Positions 7,824-14,668 of a stretch of DNA of 64,000 bases are shown here, in pieces. This DNA comes from Clostridiaceae bacterium (GTDB taxonomy: Bacteria > Bacillota > Clostridia > Lachnospirales > Lachnospiraceae), in assembly GCA_009911305.1 (NCBI GenBank), contig QXXC01000001.1, forward strand, positions 1 through 64,000, given 5' to 3'. Each line of letters begins with the position of its first letter. Position 1 is the first letter of the stretch. The position numbers and the translations under genes were made by a program. Under the pieces are notes generated by a model. It saw only the letters and a list, made by a program, of their open reading frames with translations, searched no databases and had not been told where the DNA came from.

Positions 7824-8759
7824 TCAAAACTGCACGAATCCCTCCACCGCCTCCGTCTTTTCCACCGACTCGGCATACAGCATCGGGCCTTCCCCTCCGT
7901 ACTCGGGATTATATTCATACTCCACGCGGGCGCGCACCCTGACCCAGTCTTTTGTCTCCAGAAGCCTTGCTTTTTTTGCCTTGCACATAAAGCCCAGGAA
8001 TGTCATATCCGCCTCGCAGCAGGTCATGGCCATCCGCCCCGGAACGAAATAATTCTTCGGGAAATCGGGTGTTTTCAGCACCATTCCTGTAAATTCCACC
8101 GTTTTTCCCCTGTAGCGATCCGGCTTATCCAGGGCGTCGATATACCATATGCCGTAGGCGTCCTTTGATATCTCTATCACGTCCGCATTCACGTCATAGG
8201 GCAGATCCGCCTCGGATATCTCATCGATCTCCCCGTCTGCATCCTCAAAAATGATCTGGATCTGCGGATTCATTCCCTTCAGCGTTCGACGGTACGCGTC
8301 CAGATCTTCCATGTCATCACAGCGGTTCATGATCAGCATTTCTGTGCTGCGGACCATATTTCCCACAAGCGGCTTCATGTTGTTTAAATACAGATCGAAT
8401 GTGGAGCCGTCCACGATTGTGATCTGCTGATACAGCGCCCAGTCATTTGGGAGTCTGAGTGACGCCGGATCCCACATTCCGTTCCACTCCATCAGAACCC
8501 GTTCCGGATTATAGAACAGCTCCAGCTCCTCCAGATATTCAGGAGTCAGCTCAGACAGCTCGTCAATATAGACGATCGCTGTCTTTGTCTCCTTGAGCAA
8601 ATCAGCCTCGTACTCCTCTTCCCCTTCCTCACAGACGATCAAAAGCGTCTTCCCCTCGGTCTGGAAGTAGTCCTGTGTCAGCGTAAATTTGATGAACTGC
8701 GTTTTTCCTGCCTCTAAAAAACCATTTATCAGGAATAACGGCATCTTTTCTTCATCCAT
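7824..8759 (-). CDS. CobW/G3E-type GTPase with C-terminal DUF1980-like domain (311 aa)
   Basis: The N-terminal half is a CobW-like P-loop GTPase with Walker A NGFLEAGKTQF (about 10-20), but it lacks the CxCC metal motif of typical zinc chaperones. The C-terminal third (about 215-305) has the pattern PKNYFVPGRMAMTCCEAD, as in DUF1980/TIGR03943 proteins. Those often neighbour metal transporters. The ATG at 8759 follows AAGGAG by 9 bases; an upstream extension is not supported. It lies downstream of and in line with a canonical CobW gene, suggesting a shared role in metal (probably zinc) handling. That role is inferred from family context. Confidence 0.78.
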   Translation of the reverse strand: MDEEKMPLFLINGFLEAGKTQFIKFTLTQDYFQTEGKTLLIVCEEGEEEYEADLLKETKTAIVYIDELSELTPEYLEELELFYNPERVLMEWNGMWDPASLRLPNDWALYQQITIVDGSTFDLYLNNMKPLVGNMVRSTEMLIMNRCDDMEDLDAYRRTLKGMNPQIQIIFEDADGEIDEISEADLPYDVNADVIEISKDAYGIWYIDALDKPDRYRGKTVEFTGMVLKTPDFPKNYFVPGRMAMTCCEADMTFLGFMCKAKKARLLETKDWVRVRARVEYEYNPEYGGEGPMLYAESVEKTEAVEGFVQF

Positions 8760-8925
8760 GGATGATGTCTCCTTTTTTCTTCCATGTACTCCCAATCCCC
8801 GCGCCTGATTTTGTGAAATGATTTCTGACCCGATGCGCACAAATTTCGGGTGTATCTGACCCAAAATCAGCCGCCACAGCAGGTGTGGTCAGACTCCGGG
8901 AGTACAAATTTCATTCAGGCTGATG

Positions 8926-9993
8926 TTAATGAATGGCCTCAAACGCTGCTTTGAGCGCCTCCTCGTCCAGGTTTGAGCCGATTACGCATATCTTTCCCGT
9001 ATAATCCGGCGCGCCCTCGCGGATCTGTGCCTGCTCCGGAACCAGGTCAAAATGCAGCCATACGCCTTCTTTGTCTCCCGGTACCATGCCCTTTGCGCGC
9101 AGCACCTCGCCATATTTCGTCCCGTAGGCCAAATCGTCCAGAAGCTTCTCCAGCCGTTCTCTGGAAATTGCCCCCACATTCTCACGTCCCCAGCTTGTAA
9201 AGACGTCATCCGCGTGATGATGACCGTGATGGTCATGATGATGCTCATGATCGTGACACCCGCACTCTTCTCCATGGTCATGATGATGGCCGTGATCGTG
9301 GCGCCCGCACTCTTCTCCATGGTCATGATGATGACCATGTCCGCTGCAGGCGTGCATATGCTCCCTGGCCTCGCGCATCAGCTCATCCGCCATGTCATCC
9401 TTTTTCTCAATGATCTCCAGAAGCTGTGCGCCTGTAAGCTGGCTGCACGGGGTCGTAACGATATTTGCGGCCTGGTTGCGCTCTCTGAGCATATCGACCG
9501 CTGCCTGTACCTTTTTCGGATCCGCAATGTCTGTCCGGCTCAGGATGATCGTTCCTGCATGTTCAATCTGATTGTTAAAAAATTCACCGAAGTTCTTCAT
9601 ATACATCCGGCATTTATTCGCATCCACTACCGTCACGGCGCTGTTGAGCATCACCTCAATTTCGGAAGCCACATCCTTTACGGCCTTCATCACATCCGAC
9701 AGCTTGCCCACGCCCGACGGCTCAATGATCACGCGATCCGGTTCATATTTTGTCAGAACCTCCTCAAGGGAACGGCCGAAATCGCCCACAAGTGAACAGC
9801 AGATGCAGCCTGAGTTCATCTCGCGTATCTCGATCCCGGCATCCTTTAAAAATCCCCCGTCAATTCCGATCTCACCGAACTCATTTTCGATCAGGACAAC
9901 CTTCTCGCCCGCGATCGCCTCTTTTAAAAGCTGCCTGATAAATGTCGTTTTTCCCGCTCCGAGAAATCCTGAAATAATGTCGATCTTTGTCAT
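8926..9993 (-). CDS. CobW-family GTPase, putative zinc metallochaperone (355 aa)
   Basis: This is a G3E GTPase of the YjiA/CobW/ZagA type. Walker A SGFLGAGKTTF lies at about 8-18, and the metal-binding GCICC motif at about 63-67. A CobW C-terminal domain (about 255-350) follows. Between them (about 215-262) is a His-rich segment made of 15-residue tandem units such as HGHHHDHGEECG, likely a metal store or sensor. The ATG at 9993 is favoured over a TTG three codons upstream. A promoter at 10126-10153 leaves a leader of about 126 bases with an inverted repeat. Delivery of zinc to client proteins is the inferred function. Confidence 0.87.
   Translation of the reverse strand: MTKIDIISGFLGAGKTTFIRQLLKEAIAGEKVVLIENEFGEIGIDGGFLKDAGIEIREMNSGCICCSLVGDFGRSLEEVLTKYEPDRVIIEPSGVGKLSDVMKAVKDVASEIEVMLNSAVTVVDANKCRMYMKNFGEFFNNQIEHAGTIILSRTDIADPKKVQAAVDMLRERNQAANIVTTPCSQLTGAQLLEIIEKKDDMADELMREAREHMHACSGHGHHHDHGEECGRHDHGHHHDHGEECGCHDHEHHHDHHGHHHADDVFTSWGRENVGAISRERLEKLLDDLAYGTKYGEVLRAKGMVPGDKEGVWLHFDLVPEQAQIREGAPDYTGKICVIGSNLDEEALKAAFEAIH
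9228..9339. repeat. 45-bp in-frame tandem repeat in the CobW gene
   Basis: Two complete 45-bp units (9228-9272, 9273-9317) and part of a third (9318-9339) are nearly identical. Each encodes 15 residues rich in His with a Glu-Glu-Cys motif. Unit number could change by slippage and alter the number of metal-binding residues without a frameshift. Confidence 0.8.
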
Positions 9994-10058
9994 GTTTTCC
10001 AACCTTCTTTTCTGAAATCTGATTCCCTGTTTTTATACTGAACTGCTGTACTTTAGAA

Positions 10059-10087
10059 ACGGCAATGTCTGTGTCTGTCATTGCCGT
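10059..10087. promoter_or_regulatory. Inverted repeat in the cobW leader
   Basis: ACGGCAATG (10059-10067) and CATTGCCGT (10079-10087) are perfect 9-bp inverted repeats, 11 bases apart. They lie in the predicted 5' leader between the promoter (10126-10153) and the start codon (9993). It may be an operator or an RNA hairpin. It does not look like a standard Zur box. Confidence 0.45.
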
Positions 10088-10125
10088 CTCTTTTGTATAC
10101 GGCCCGGCAAAGCTTACGGTACCTT

Positions 10126-10153
10126 ATTTTACACAAATGGGGCAAAAAGTCAA
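10126..10153 (-). promoter_or_regulatory. Promoter for the two CobW genes
   Basis: On the minus strand TTGACT (10148-10153) and TAAAAT (10126-10131) are spaced by 16 bases. It starts just after the hairpin that follows the CAP gene. Confidence 0.6.
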
Positions 10154-10159
10154 GATACG

Positions 10160-10192
10160 CAATCCCCTGAATGTCTTATCTTCAGGGGATTG
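10160..10192 (-). terminator. Hairpin downstream of the CAP-domain gene
   Basis: CAATCCCCTGAA (10160-10171) and TTCAGGGGATTG (10181-10192) form a perfect 12-bp stem with a 9-base loop. On the minus strand the following sequence is only weakly T-rich (a TTTTT appears 13 bases later), so it is a probable but imperfect terminator for the CAP gene. Confidence 0.55.
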
Positions 10193-10258
10193 AAAGCGTG
10201 TTTGAAAATATGTCCCGCCAGATACGCGTTCCGCTTTGCGGGGGATTGGAGTCAAAGC
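10193..10258. mobile_element. Degraded fragment of the TAGAGCGTGTTT element
   Basis: AAGCGTGTTTGAAAA is followed by CCCGCCA and then CTTTGCG in the same order and near-identical spacing as one half of the 164-bp element at 15391-15554 (read on its minus strand). The other end is missing. It ends two bases before the CAP gene stop codon. Confidence 0.6.
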
Positions 10259-10259
10259 C

Positions 10260-11375
10260 TCAGCTTCCGATAAACAACTGAACCCAGTAATACACTCCGT
10301 TTTCCTCATAGCAGCCCACGCCGATTGTATCAAAGGAAGCGTTCAGGATATTCTCCCTGTGGCCTTTGGAATTCATCCAGGCATTCATGACTTCCTGAGG
10401 AGTTCTCTGTCCCATGGCAATGTTTTCTCCTGCCGCCATGGAACCAATGCTGTATTCAGAGAGAACCGTAAAGCAGTCTCTTCCGTCCGGTCTGCTGTGT
10501 GAAAACAGCTCTGTCAGCTCTTTTGCCCGCTCCGAAGCCGCTTCTGACAGCGTATCGCTCCAGTCTAACTCTCCCCTGCCGGCTTTTTGGCGCTCCTCAT
10601 TTACAATCGCCCAGACCGTTCCGGCGTAATCATCCGGGTCCCGGCTCTCACTGGAGGAACCTTCGTCCGCATTGCCGCCGGATGAGCTTTTGCCAGGGGA
10701 GCTCTTGCCGGATGAGCTTTCGTCCCGATCCGAATTCCCCTTATAATCATCCGACTGGAATGTATCCCAATCGCCGCCATCCTGCTCATCCGTGATAACT
10801 CCGTCCTCTTCCACGATGTAGCGCACATCATCCTTGGTAAAATTCTTTGTCTTTAAAGCGCCCTCTGAGTCAAAATAGTATTTATTTCCGTCAATCTCCT
10901 GGAAGCCGGTAACCATGAGCCCGTCAGCGTTAAAATAGTATCTTTTATTGCTGATCTTCCGCCACTGCGACGTCAGATAATGGCCGCCCTTATAATATCT
11001 CCATCCGCCTGCCTCCTGCTTCCATCCGGCAGCCGCTGTGTTTGTGTCCCGGGAGGGCGACTGTGCGGCAGTCTGCGTCTGTACAACGCCGTTTACAATC
11101 CAGGCCCCGTTTGCATCGACCTGATAGTGATCCGGCGTTTCTGTATTTACATAAAGCCAGCCCCCGGCGTCAAAGCAGTAACACTCAGCGATGCCGTCCG
11201 CATTTGCGTCGATCCATTTCCATTCATTCGCCGCAAGGGTACCGTCTCCGTTATCGTATACCCACCGGTTTTCGTTCGGTGCGTCTCCCCGACGCCAGAA
11301 GCCTGCGAAAGCAGGACATGCGCTGAGCAGCGCGAGAGCTCCCGCTGAAAAAATGGTAATTATTCTCTTTTTCAT
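10260..11375 (-). CDS. Secreted CAP/SCP-domain protein with cell-wall-binding repeats (371 aa)
   Basis: A signal peptide (1-24, ending PAFA) is followed by two blocks of aromatic, Gly-rich repeats of the choline-binding type (about 35-95 and 115-185; for example YYFNADGLMVTGF). A Ser/Gly/Asp-rich linker (about 205-245) leads to a C-terminal CAP domain (about 250-371). That domain has the conserved HSRPDGRDCF and GENIAMG motifs and the terminal G-V-Y-Y-W-V-Q-L-F strand. The protein is probably exported and held non-covalently at the cell surface. The biochemical role of bacterial CAP domains is not settled. It is a single gene with a hairpin after the stop. Confidence 0.85.
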   Translation of the reverse strand: MKKRIITIFSAGALALLSACPAFAGFWRRGDAPNENRWVYDNGDGTLAANEWKWIDANADGIAECYCFDAGGWLYVNTETPDHYQVDANGAWIVNGVVQTQTAAQSPSRDTNTAAAGWKQEAGGWRYYKGGHYLTSQWRKISNKRYYFNADGLMVTGFQEIDGNKYYFDSEGALKTKNFTKDDVRYIVEEDGVITDEQDGGDWDTFQSDDYKGNSDRDESSSGKSSPGKSSSGGNADEGSSSESRDPDDYAGTVWAIVNEERQKAGRGELDWSDTLSEAASERAKELTELFSHSRPDGRDCFTVLSEYSIGSMAAGENIAMGQRTPQEVMNAWMNSKGHRENILNASFDTIGVGCYEENGVYYWVQLFIGS

Positions 11376-11653
11376 TTTTTCCTCCTTGTCAAAACCTCAT
11401 TTGTCCGGCCTGGCCGGATATGTGCCGGGGCAGCGAATGGGTTCGCTGTATGGAAAGCCCTCTGTCAGTATAGCAAAATATGGAGGTATTCTCAAGTAGT
11501 TCCATGATTTATTGCTGGTTGTGGGAGGGCGGGCAGGGGGGAACCGTAACGGCGGCAGTATGAAAACAAAGAAAAATGGGAGAAGGCTGTTACCACGTAA
11601 GGAGATAATTTAAAAACATTATTGGAACACAGCTTATGGGCGATAGCAAGGGC
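11376..11653. other. Non-coding stretch upstream of the CAP gene
   Basis: The first 30 bases hold the CAP gene ribosome site (AAGGAGG). The rest shows only very short open frames and no promoter I trust. It appears to be the transition from the host backbone into the mosaic of broken genes that ends at 12140. Confidence 0.4.
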
Positions 11654-11695
11654 AAAGCCAGCATAAGAAGCGTTTCTGCTTCTTACGCTGGCTTT
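11654..11695. terminator. 18-bp stem hairpin in the mosaic region
   Basis: AAAGCCAGCATAAGAAGC and GCTTCTTACGCTGGCTTT pair over 18 bp with one A-C mismatch and a 6-base loop. It resembles a factor-independent terminator but has no long T-run on either side. It lies among fragments of broken genes. Confidence 0.55.
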
Positions 11696-11754
11696 CTTTA
11701 TGCCCAAAATAAAATCGCACATTTGAAAAGTGGAAAGTCCTTTTTTTGTTGGTT

Positions 11755-11797
11755 TAGGTAAATCTTCACGCTTTTTCTTTGATATGTTTGTACTCAT
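11755..11797 (-). pseudogene. N-terminal stub of a site-specific DNA methyltransferase gene
   Basis: A good start (ATG overlapping the upstream stop as ATGA) opens MSTNISKKKREDL. From memory this is the conserved first 13 residues of a Clostridial type III-like DNA methyltransferase. After that the frame runs to 11492 with unrelated, low-quality sequence, including the 18-bp hairpin. The gene is therefore cut within its first 45 bases. The family assignment rests on recall of a short motif and is tentative. Confidence 0.45.
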
Positions 11798-11937
11798 TTC
11801 TGCTCCTCCAACTGCTTTTTTATCAGTTTTGCCTGCAAAATATCCCTCTGCATAATTAACTCTCCTACAAGCTGGTCGTTTGTCGATTGATTAAATGGTA
11901 CAGAAGATGTTGCAGCCTTATGTATAGCTTTCCATAA
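11794..11937 (-). pseudogene. 3' end fragment of the gene preceding the methyltransferase stub
   Basis: About 45 codons ending in KLIKKQLEEQK read cleanly to a TGA that overlaps the next ATG, the style of a real operon. The segment before 11937 belongs to a different gene on the other strand. Only the tail of the original coding sequence therefore survives. It may be the C-terminus of a small DUF4391-like partner found upstream of such methyltransferases, but I could not confirm this. Confidence 0.4.
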
Positions 11938-11946
11938 TGCTGCAAC

Positions 11947-12137
11947 TGCAACGCAAAACGGGCGTATGAACGTATGACGGCAATAAAGAAACGCTTCGGC
12001 AAAACAGGCGGCAATGTGGCATACCACAGCTACCAGAGCTTTCAGGCCGGCGAAGCCACTCCCGAAGAAGCGCACAAAATAGGATTGGAAACCGCAAGGC
12101 GTATGTGGGGAAATGAGTACGAAATTGTTGTTACCAC
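11947..12137 (+). pseudogene. Internal fragment of a MobA/VirD2-type relaxase gene
   Basis: The plus strand encodes CNAKRAYERMTAIKKRF, then GKTGGNVAYHSYQSF, EATPEEAHKIGLETAR and MWGNEYEIVVTTH. This is a characteristic stretch of relaxase/mobilisation nucleases from Clostridial conjugative elements. The His-containing VAYHSYQSF and the VVTTH motif are intact. Both ends are cut: the left side joins an unrelated fragment near 11940 and the right side joins the end of pglZ at 12141. It is too short to function. It marks a past conjugative or mobilisable element at the edge of the BREX locus. Confidence 0.7.
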
Positions 12138-12140
12138 TCA

Positions 12141-14666
12141 TTATATACCAAATCCGAAGTCATCCGCAAAGGCAAGATCCATAAGCATGGGGTGGCGGAA
12201 AACCTCTAAACCTGTGTTATCATCATATACAACAAGGAAATACTGCTTGTCCCTGTCATATCGTTTGTCCTTGAACTGGAACTTCATTCGGAACATACGC
12301 TTTAGCGCATCCGGATCCCGGCTGTCGGCAAATAAGCTAACCTCGTTGGAAATACGCTCATTGTCCTCTGACACGAAGAACATTTTATAGGTCGTTGCTT
12401 TGACCGTATCGCTGACAGGCTCCGACTGGATAAATTCCAATATGGTGATTTTATTGGTGATCTTCTGGACCATACTGACCAGGGCAATCTCAGCGTTCTT
12501 CGTTTCGATATGCCCCTTTTCCATCCGTATATCAATGACCGGTACAAGCATTTCCTGCGGAGAAGACCCGCCGTGGACATAGTTCTGACCGCCTCCGGCA
12601 ACCTTGAAAACATTGCTGCTGACAGGGAAAGATACAACTTTTGGATCATTGTTCCGCAATACGGTTCCCATGCTCATATTCGCGATCCCATTATCCGCAA
12701 CAGGCGCAGAGGATACAATGAATCGGCGGTTCACAAAAGCTCCCTTATCGCTTACACCGCCAATCTTGCCGCTTTCGGTCACTTTGTCACGCTTGTAAAT
12801 AAAGCCGTGATCGGCTGTGACGATGAAATGAATCGTATTTGCGCCGACCGCAATACGATGAATCAAATCAATAATTTCCTGGATTGCTTCCTGACAGGCG
12901 GAAAACACCTCGTTTTCTGTATTCAGTTTATCGCCGCGGGCATCGATCTGATTATGGTAGATGTAAACTACCTGTTTCCCGGTAATGATCTCCCGCAGTT
13001 CCATTTTTTTTAGAGCTTTCATATCATCAAATTGGACGCAGACGCTTCCCGGTACATAGGATTGTAAAACCTTTTCCCGCCCGGCCAGGCTGTCGCAAAG
13101 AACATCATCTACAAGCACCTGGTAGTCGTCCGTCATGGCCAGAGACTTATGGGGGAGCAGCGCAGCCATGCCCAGCCGGGTGCAGGAGGGCAGGACACCA
13201 AGCTGAATCTCCAGCTTCGCAAAGACGCACTTAGGAGCATCCTGCATCCTCTGGAACAATTCCCGACCGACCTCAAAGCGGAGCGCATCGGAGATGATGA
13301 CAACAACACGGTCCTTTGCGTTTTTAATATGCCGGGAAAAGAAGTCAACCTGCGCCGGAATACTTGTAAGCGAATCACCATCGACAAGTCCGGCGTTCCA
13401 TTTGGGGAGCAATTTGGCCAGGAACTCATTGGTATAGATGTTTTCTGCCAATTCCCGGAGCGTTTCAAAATCAGCCGCGTCCGCAAGCTGGTCATAGGCA
13501 AAGTAGAACCGCCTGTACGCAGAATCAATCTGGCAATCTGTATTCCGGTACTTATCCACAATCGCCTTGAACCCATCCGGACAATGATAGGCGGCAGCAG
13601 TTATCAGATGATATGCGCTGTCAAGAAGGCTGTAGGACTGTTCCATCTGCGGGCCAAAGTGCATCTTTTGCCGTTTTTCACAGACCTGCGGAATCGTCAG
13701 AGTCCCCAGCTTTGCGCCAATATCCTCGTTCAGGAGCCTGTCAGTCATCCACTTGATGATGATCTGGTCAATGCAGAGGAATGTATCGCACCCCAGCAAA
13801 TCCTCCGGCAGGTATCCGGCAAAGACTGTTCCGGCATTCAGGCTTTTTGCGACATGAGCGGACAGTGCATCGTAGGTTTCCCGATAGATCACGCTATTCA
13901 TCAGGTTGTCGAGAAAGGCGATAATATTGCCGGACTTATAGGACTGGAACATCTTCCATGGTTTTGGCAGCTCCGCCCCGATATACTTTGCAGTATAGGT
14001 TACGAACATGGCGACAATCAGCTTCTCCAATGTGGGCTTGACATCGGTATAGCCAAAATGCTGTTCGCAGAGCTTCCAGAAAGCGTCCAACAAATCATAC
14101 CGTTCAAACTCGGCCATGAAGCTGTTATCCGCCAGCCCTCCGCCAGTCAGCACCACCCGGACTACATCCTCATAGGAACAGGTGCGGGCAGAGCATAAGG
14201 CGGCCATAATGCCCACAAGGATATTCGTCTCGTTATAATTCTCAATCTCCAGGTCATAGAACCGCTGGGCTCGTTTTTTCTCCGCCCAAAACTTGATGTG
14301 CTTCTCAATGAGCGGCCTATATTTTTCGTCAATACCCAGGTCTGCTAAGAGGAGTGCGGCCCGATCCGCAAAAAACCGTTTGGAGTAGAGCAGGGTATCC
14401 TCCAAATGATTGTCGGCCGTCTCCGGCTTCGGGAACGGCGCATAGATCAGGTAATTTGTCGCGGTATCCACACGCTCCAGAAAATACTTCGTATAGAACT
14501 GATTGTCTCGCTGGAGGTAGTAGACTTTAGCGTTTTCCAGCCTTACGCCCTGCATATCTTCTTCAAATTCAGCCTTATCATCATACCAAAAAACCAACTT
14601 GCGGGTATCCCCGGCAAATTCGGCGTTCAGCCGGTCAATGATTTGTTTCAAATTTAATTCAGCCAT
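12141..14666 (-). CDS. pglZ: BREX-1 alkaline-phosphatase-like protein PglZ (841 aa)
   Basis: PglZ is a core protein of BREX phage defence and belongs to the alkaline phosphatase superfamily. A helical N-terminal half is followed by a PglZ domain. It contains VVVIISDALRFEVGREL (around residues 455-472), with the metal-binding Asp, and FIVTADHGF (around 615-625), with the DHG motif. The length fits type A PglZ. ATG 14666 begins two bases after the stop of the AlbA_2 gene. A start seven codons earlier would overlap that stop. The gene ends within a few bases of a relaxase fragment, where brxL would normally follow. Its C-terminus appears complete. Confidence 0.88.
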   Translation of the reverse strand: MAELNLKQIIDRLNAEFAGDTRKLVFWYDDKAEFEEDMQGVRLENAKVYYLQRDNQFYTKYFLERVDTATNYLIYAPFPKPETADNHLEDTLLYSKRFFADRAALLLADLGIDEKYRPLIEKHIKFWAEKKRAQRFYDLEIENYNETNILVGIMAALCSARTCSYEDVVRVVLTGGGLADNSFMAEFERYDLLDAFWKLCEQHFGYTDVKPTLEKLIVAMFVTYTAKYIGAELPKPWKMFQSYKSGNIIAFLDNLMNSVIYRETYDALSAHVAKSLNAGTVFAGYLPEDLLGCDTFLCIDQIIIKWMTDRLLNEDIGAKLGTLTIPQVCEKRQKMHFGPQMEQSYSLLDSAYHLITAAAYHCPDGFKAIVDKYRNTDCQIDSAYRRFYFAYDQLADAADFETLRELAENIYTNEFLAKLLPKWNAGLVDGDSLTSIPAQVDFFSRHIKNAKDRVVVIISDALRFEVGRELFQRMQDAPKCVFAKLEIQLGVLPSCTRLGMAALLPHKSLAMTDDYQVLVDDVLCDSLAGREKVLQSYVPGSVCVQFDDMKALKKMELREIITGKQVVYIYHNQIDARGDKLNTENEVFSACQEAIQEIIDLIHRIAVGANTIHFIVTADHGFIYKRDKVTESGKIGGVSDKGAFVNRRFIVSSAPVADNGIANMSMGTVLRNNDPKVVSFPVSSNVFKVAGGGQNYVHGGSSPQEMLVPVIDIRMEKGHIETKNAEIALVSMVQKITNKITILEFIQSEPVSDTVKATTYKMFFVSEDNERISNEVSLFADSRDPDALKRMFRMKFQFKDKRYDRDKQYFLVVYDDNTGLEVFRHPMLMDLAFADDFGFGI

Positions 14667-14668
14667 AT

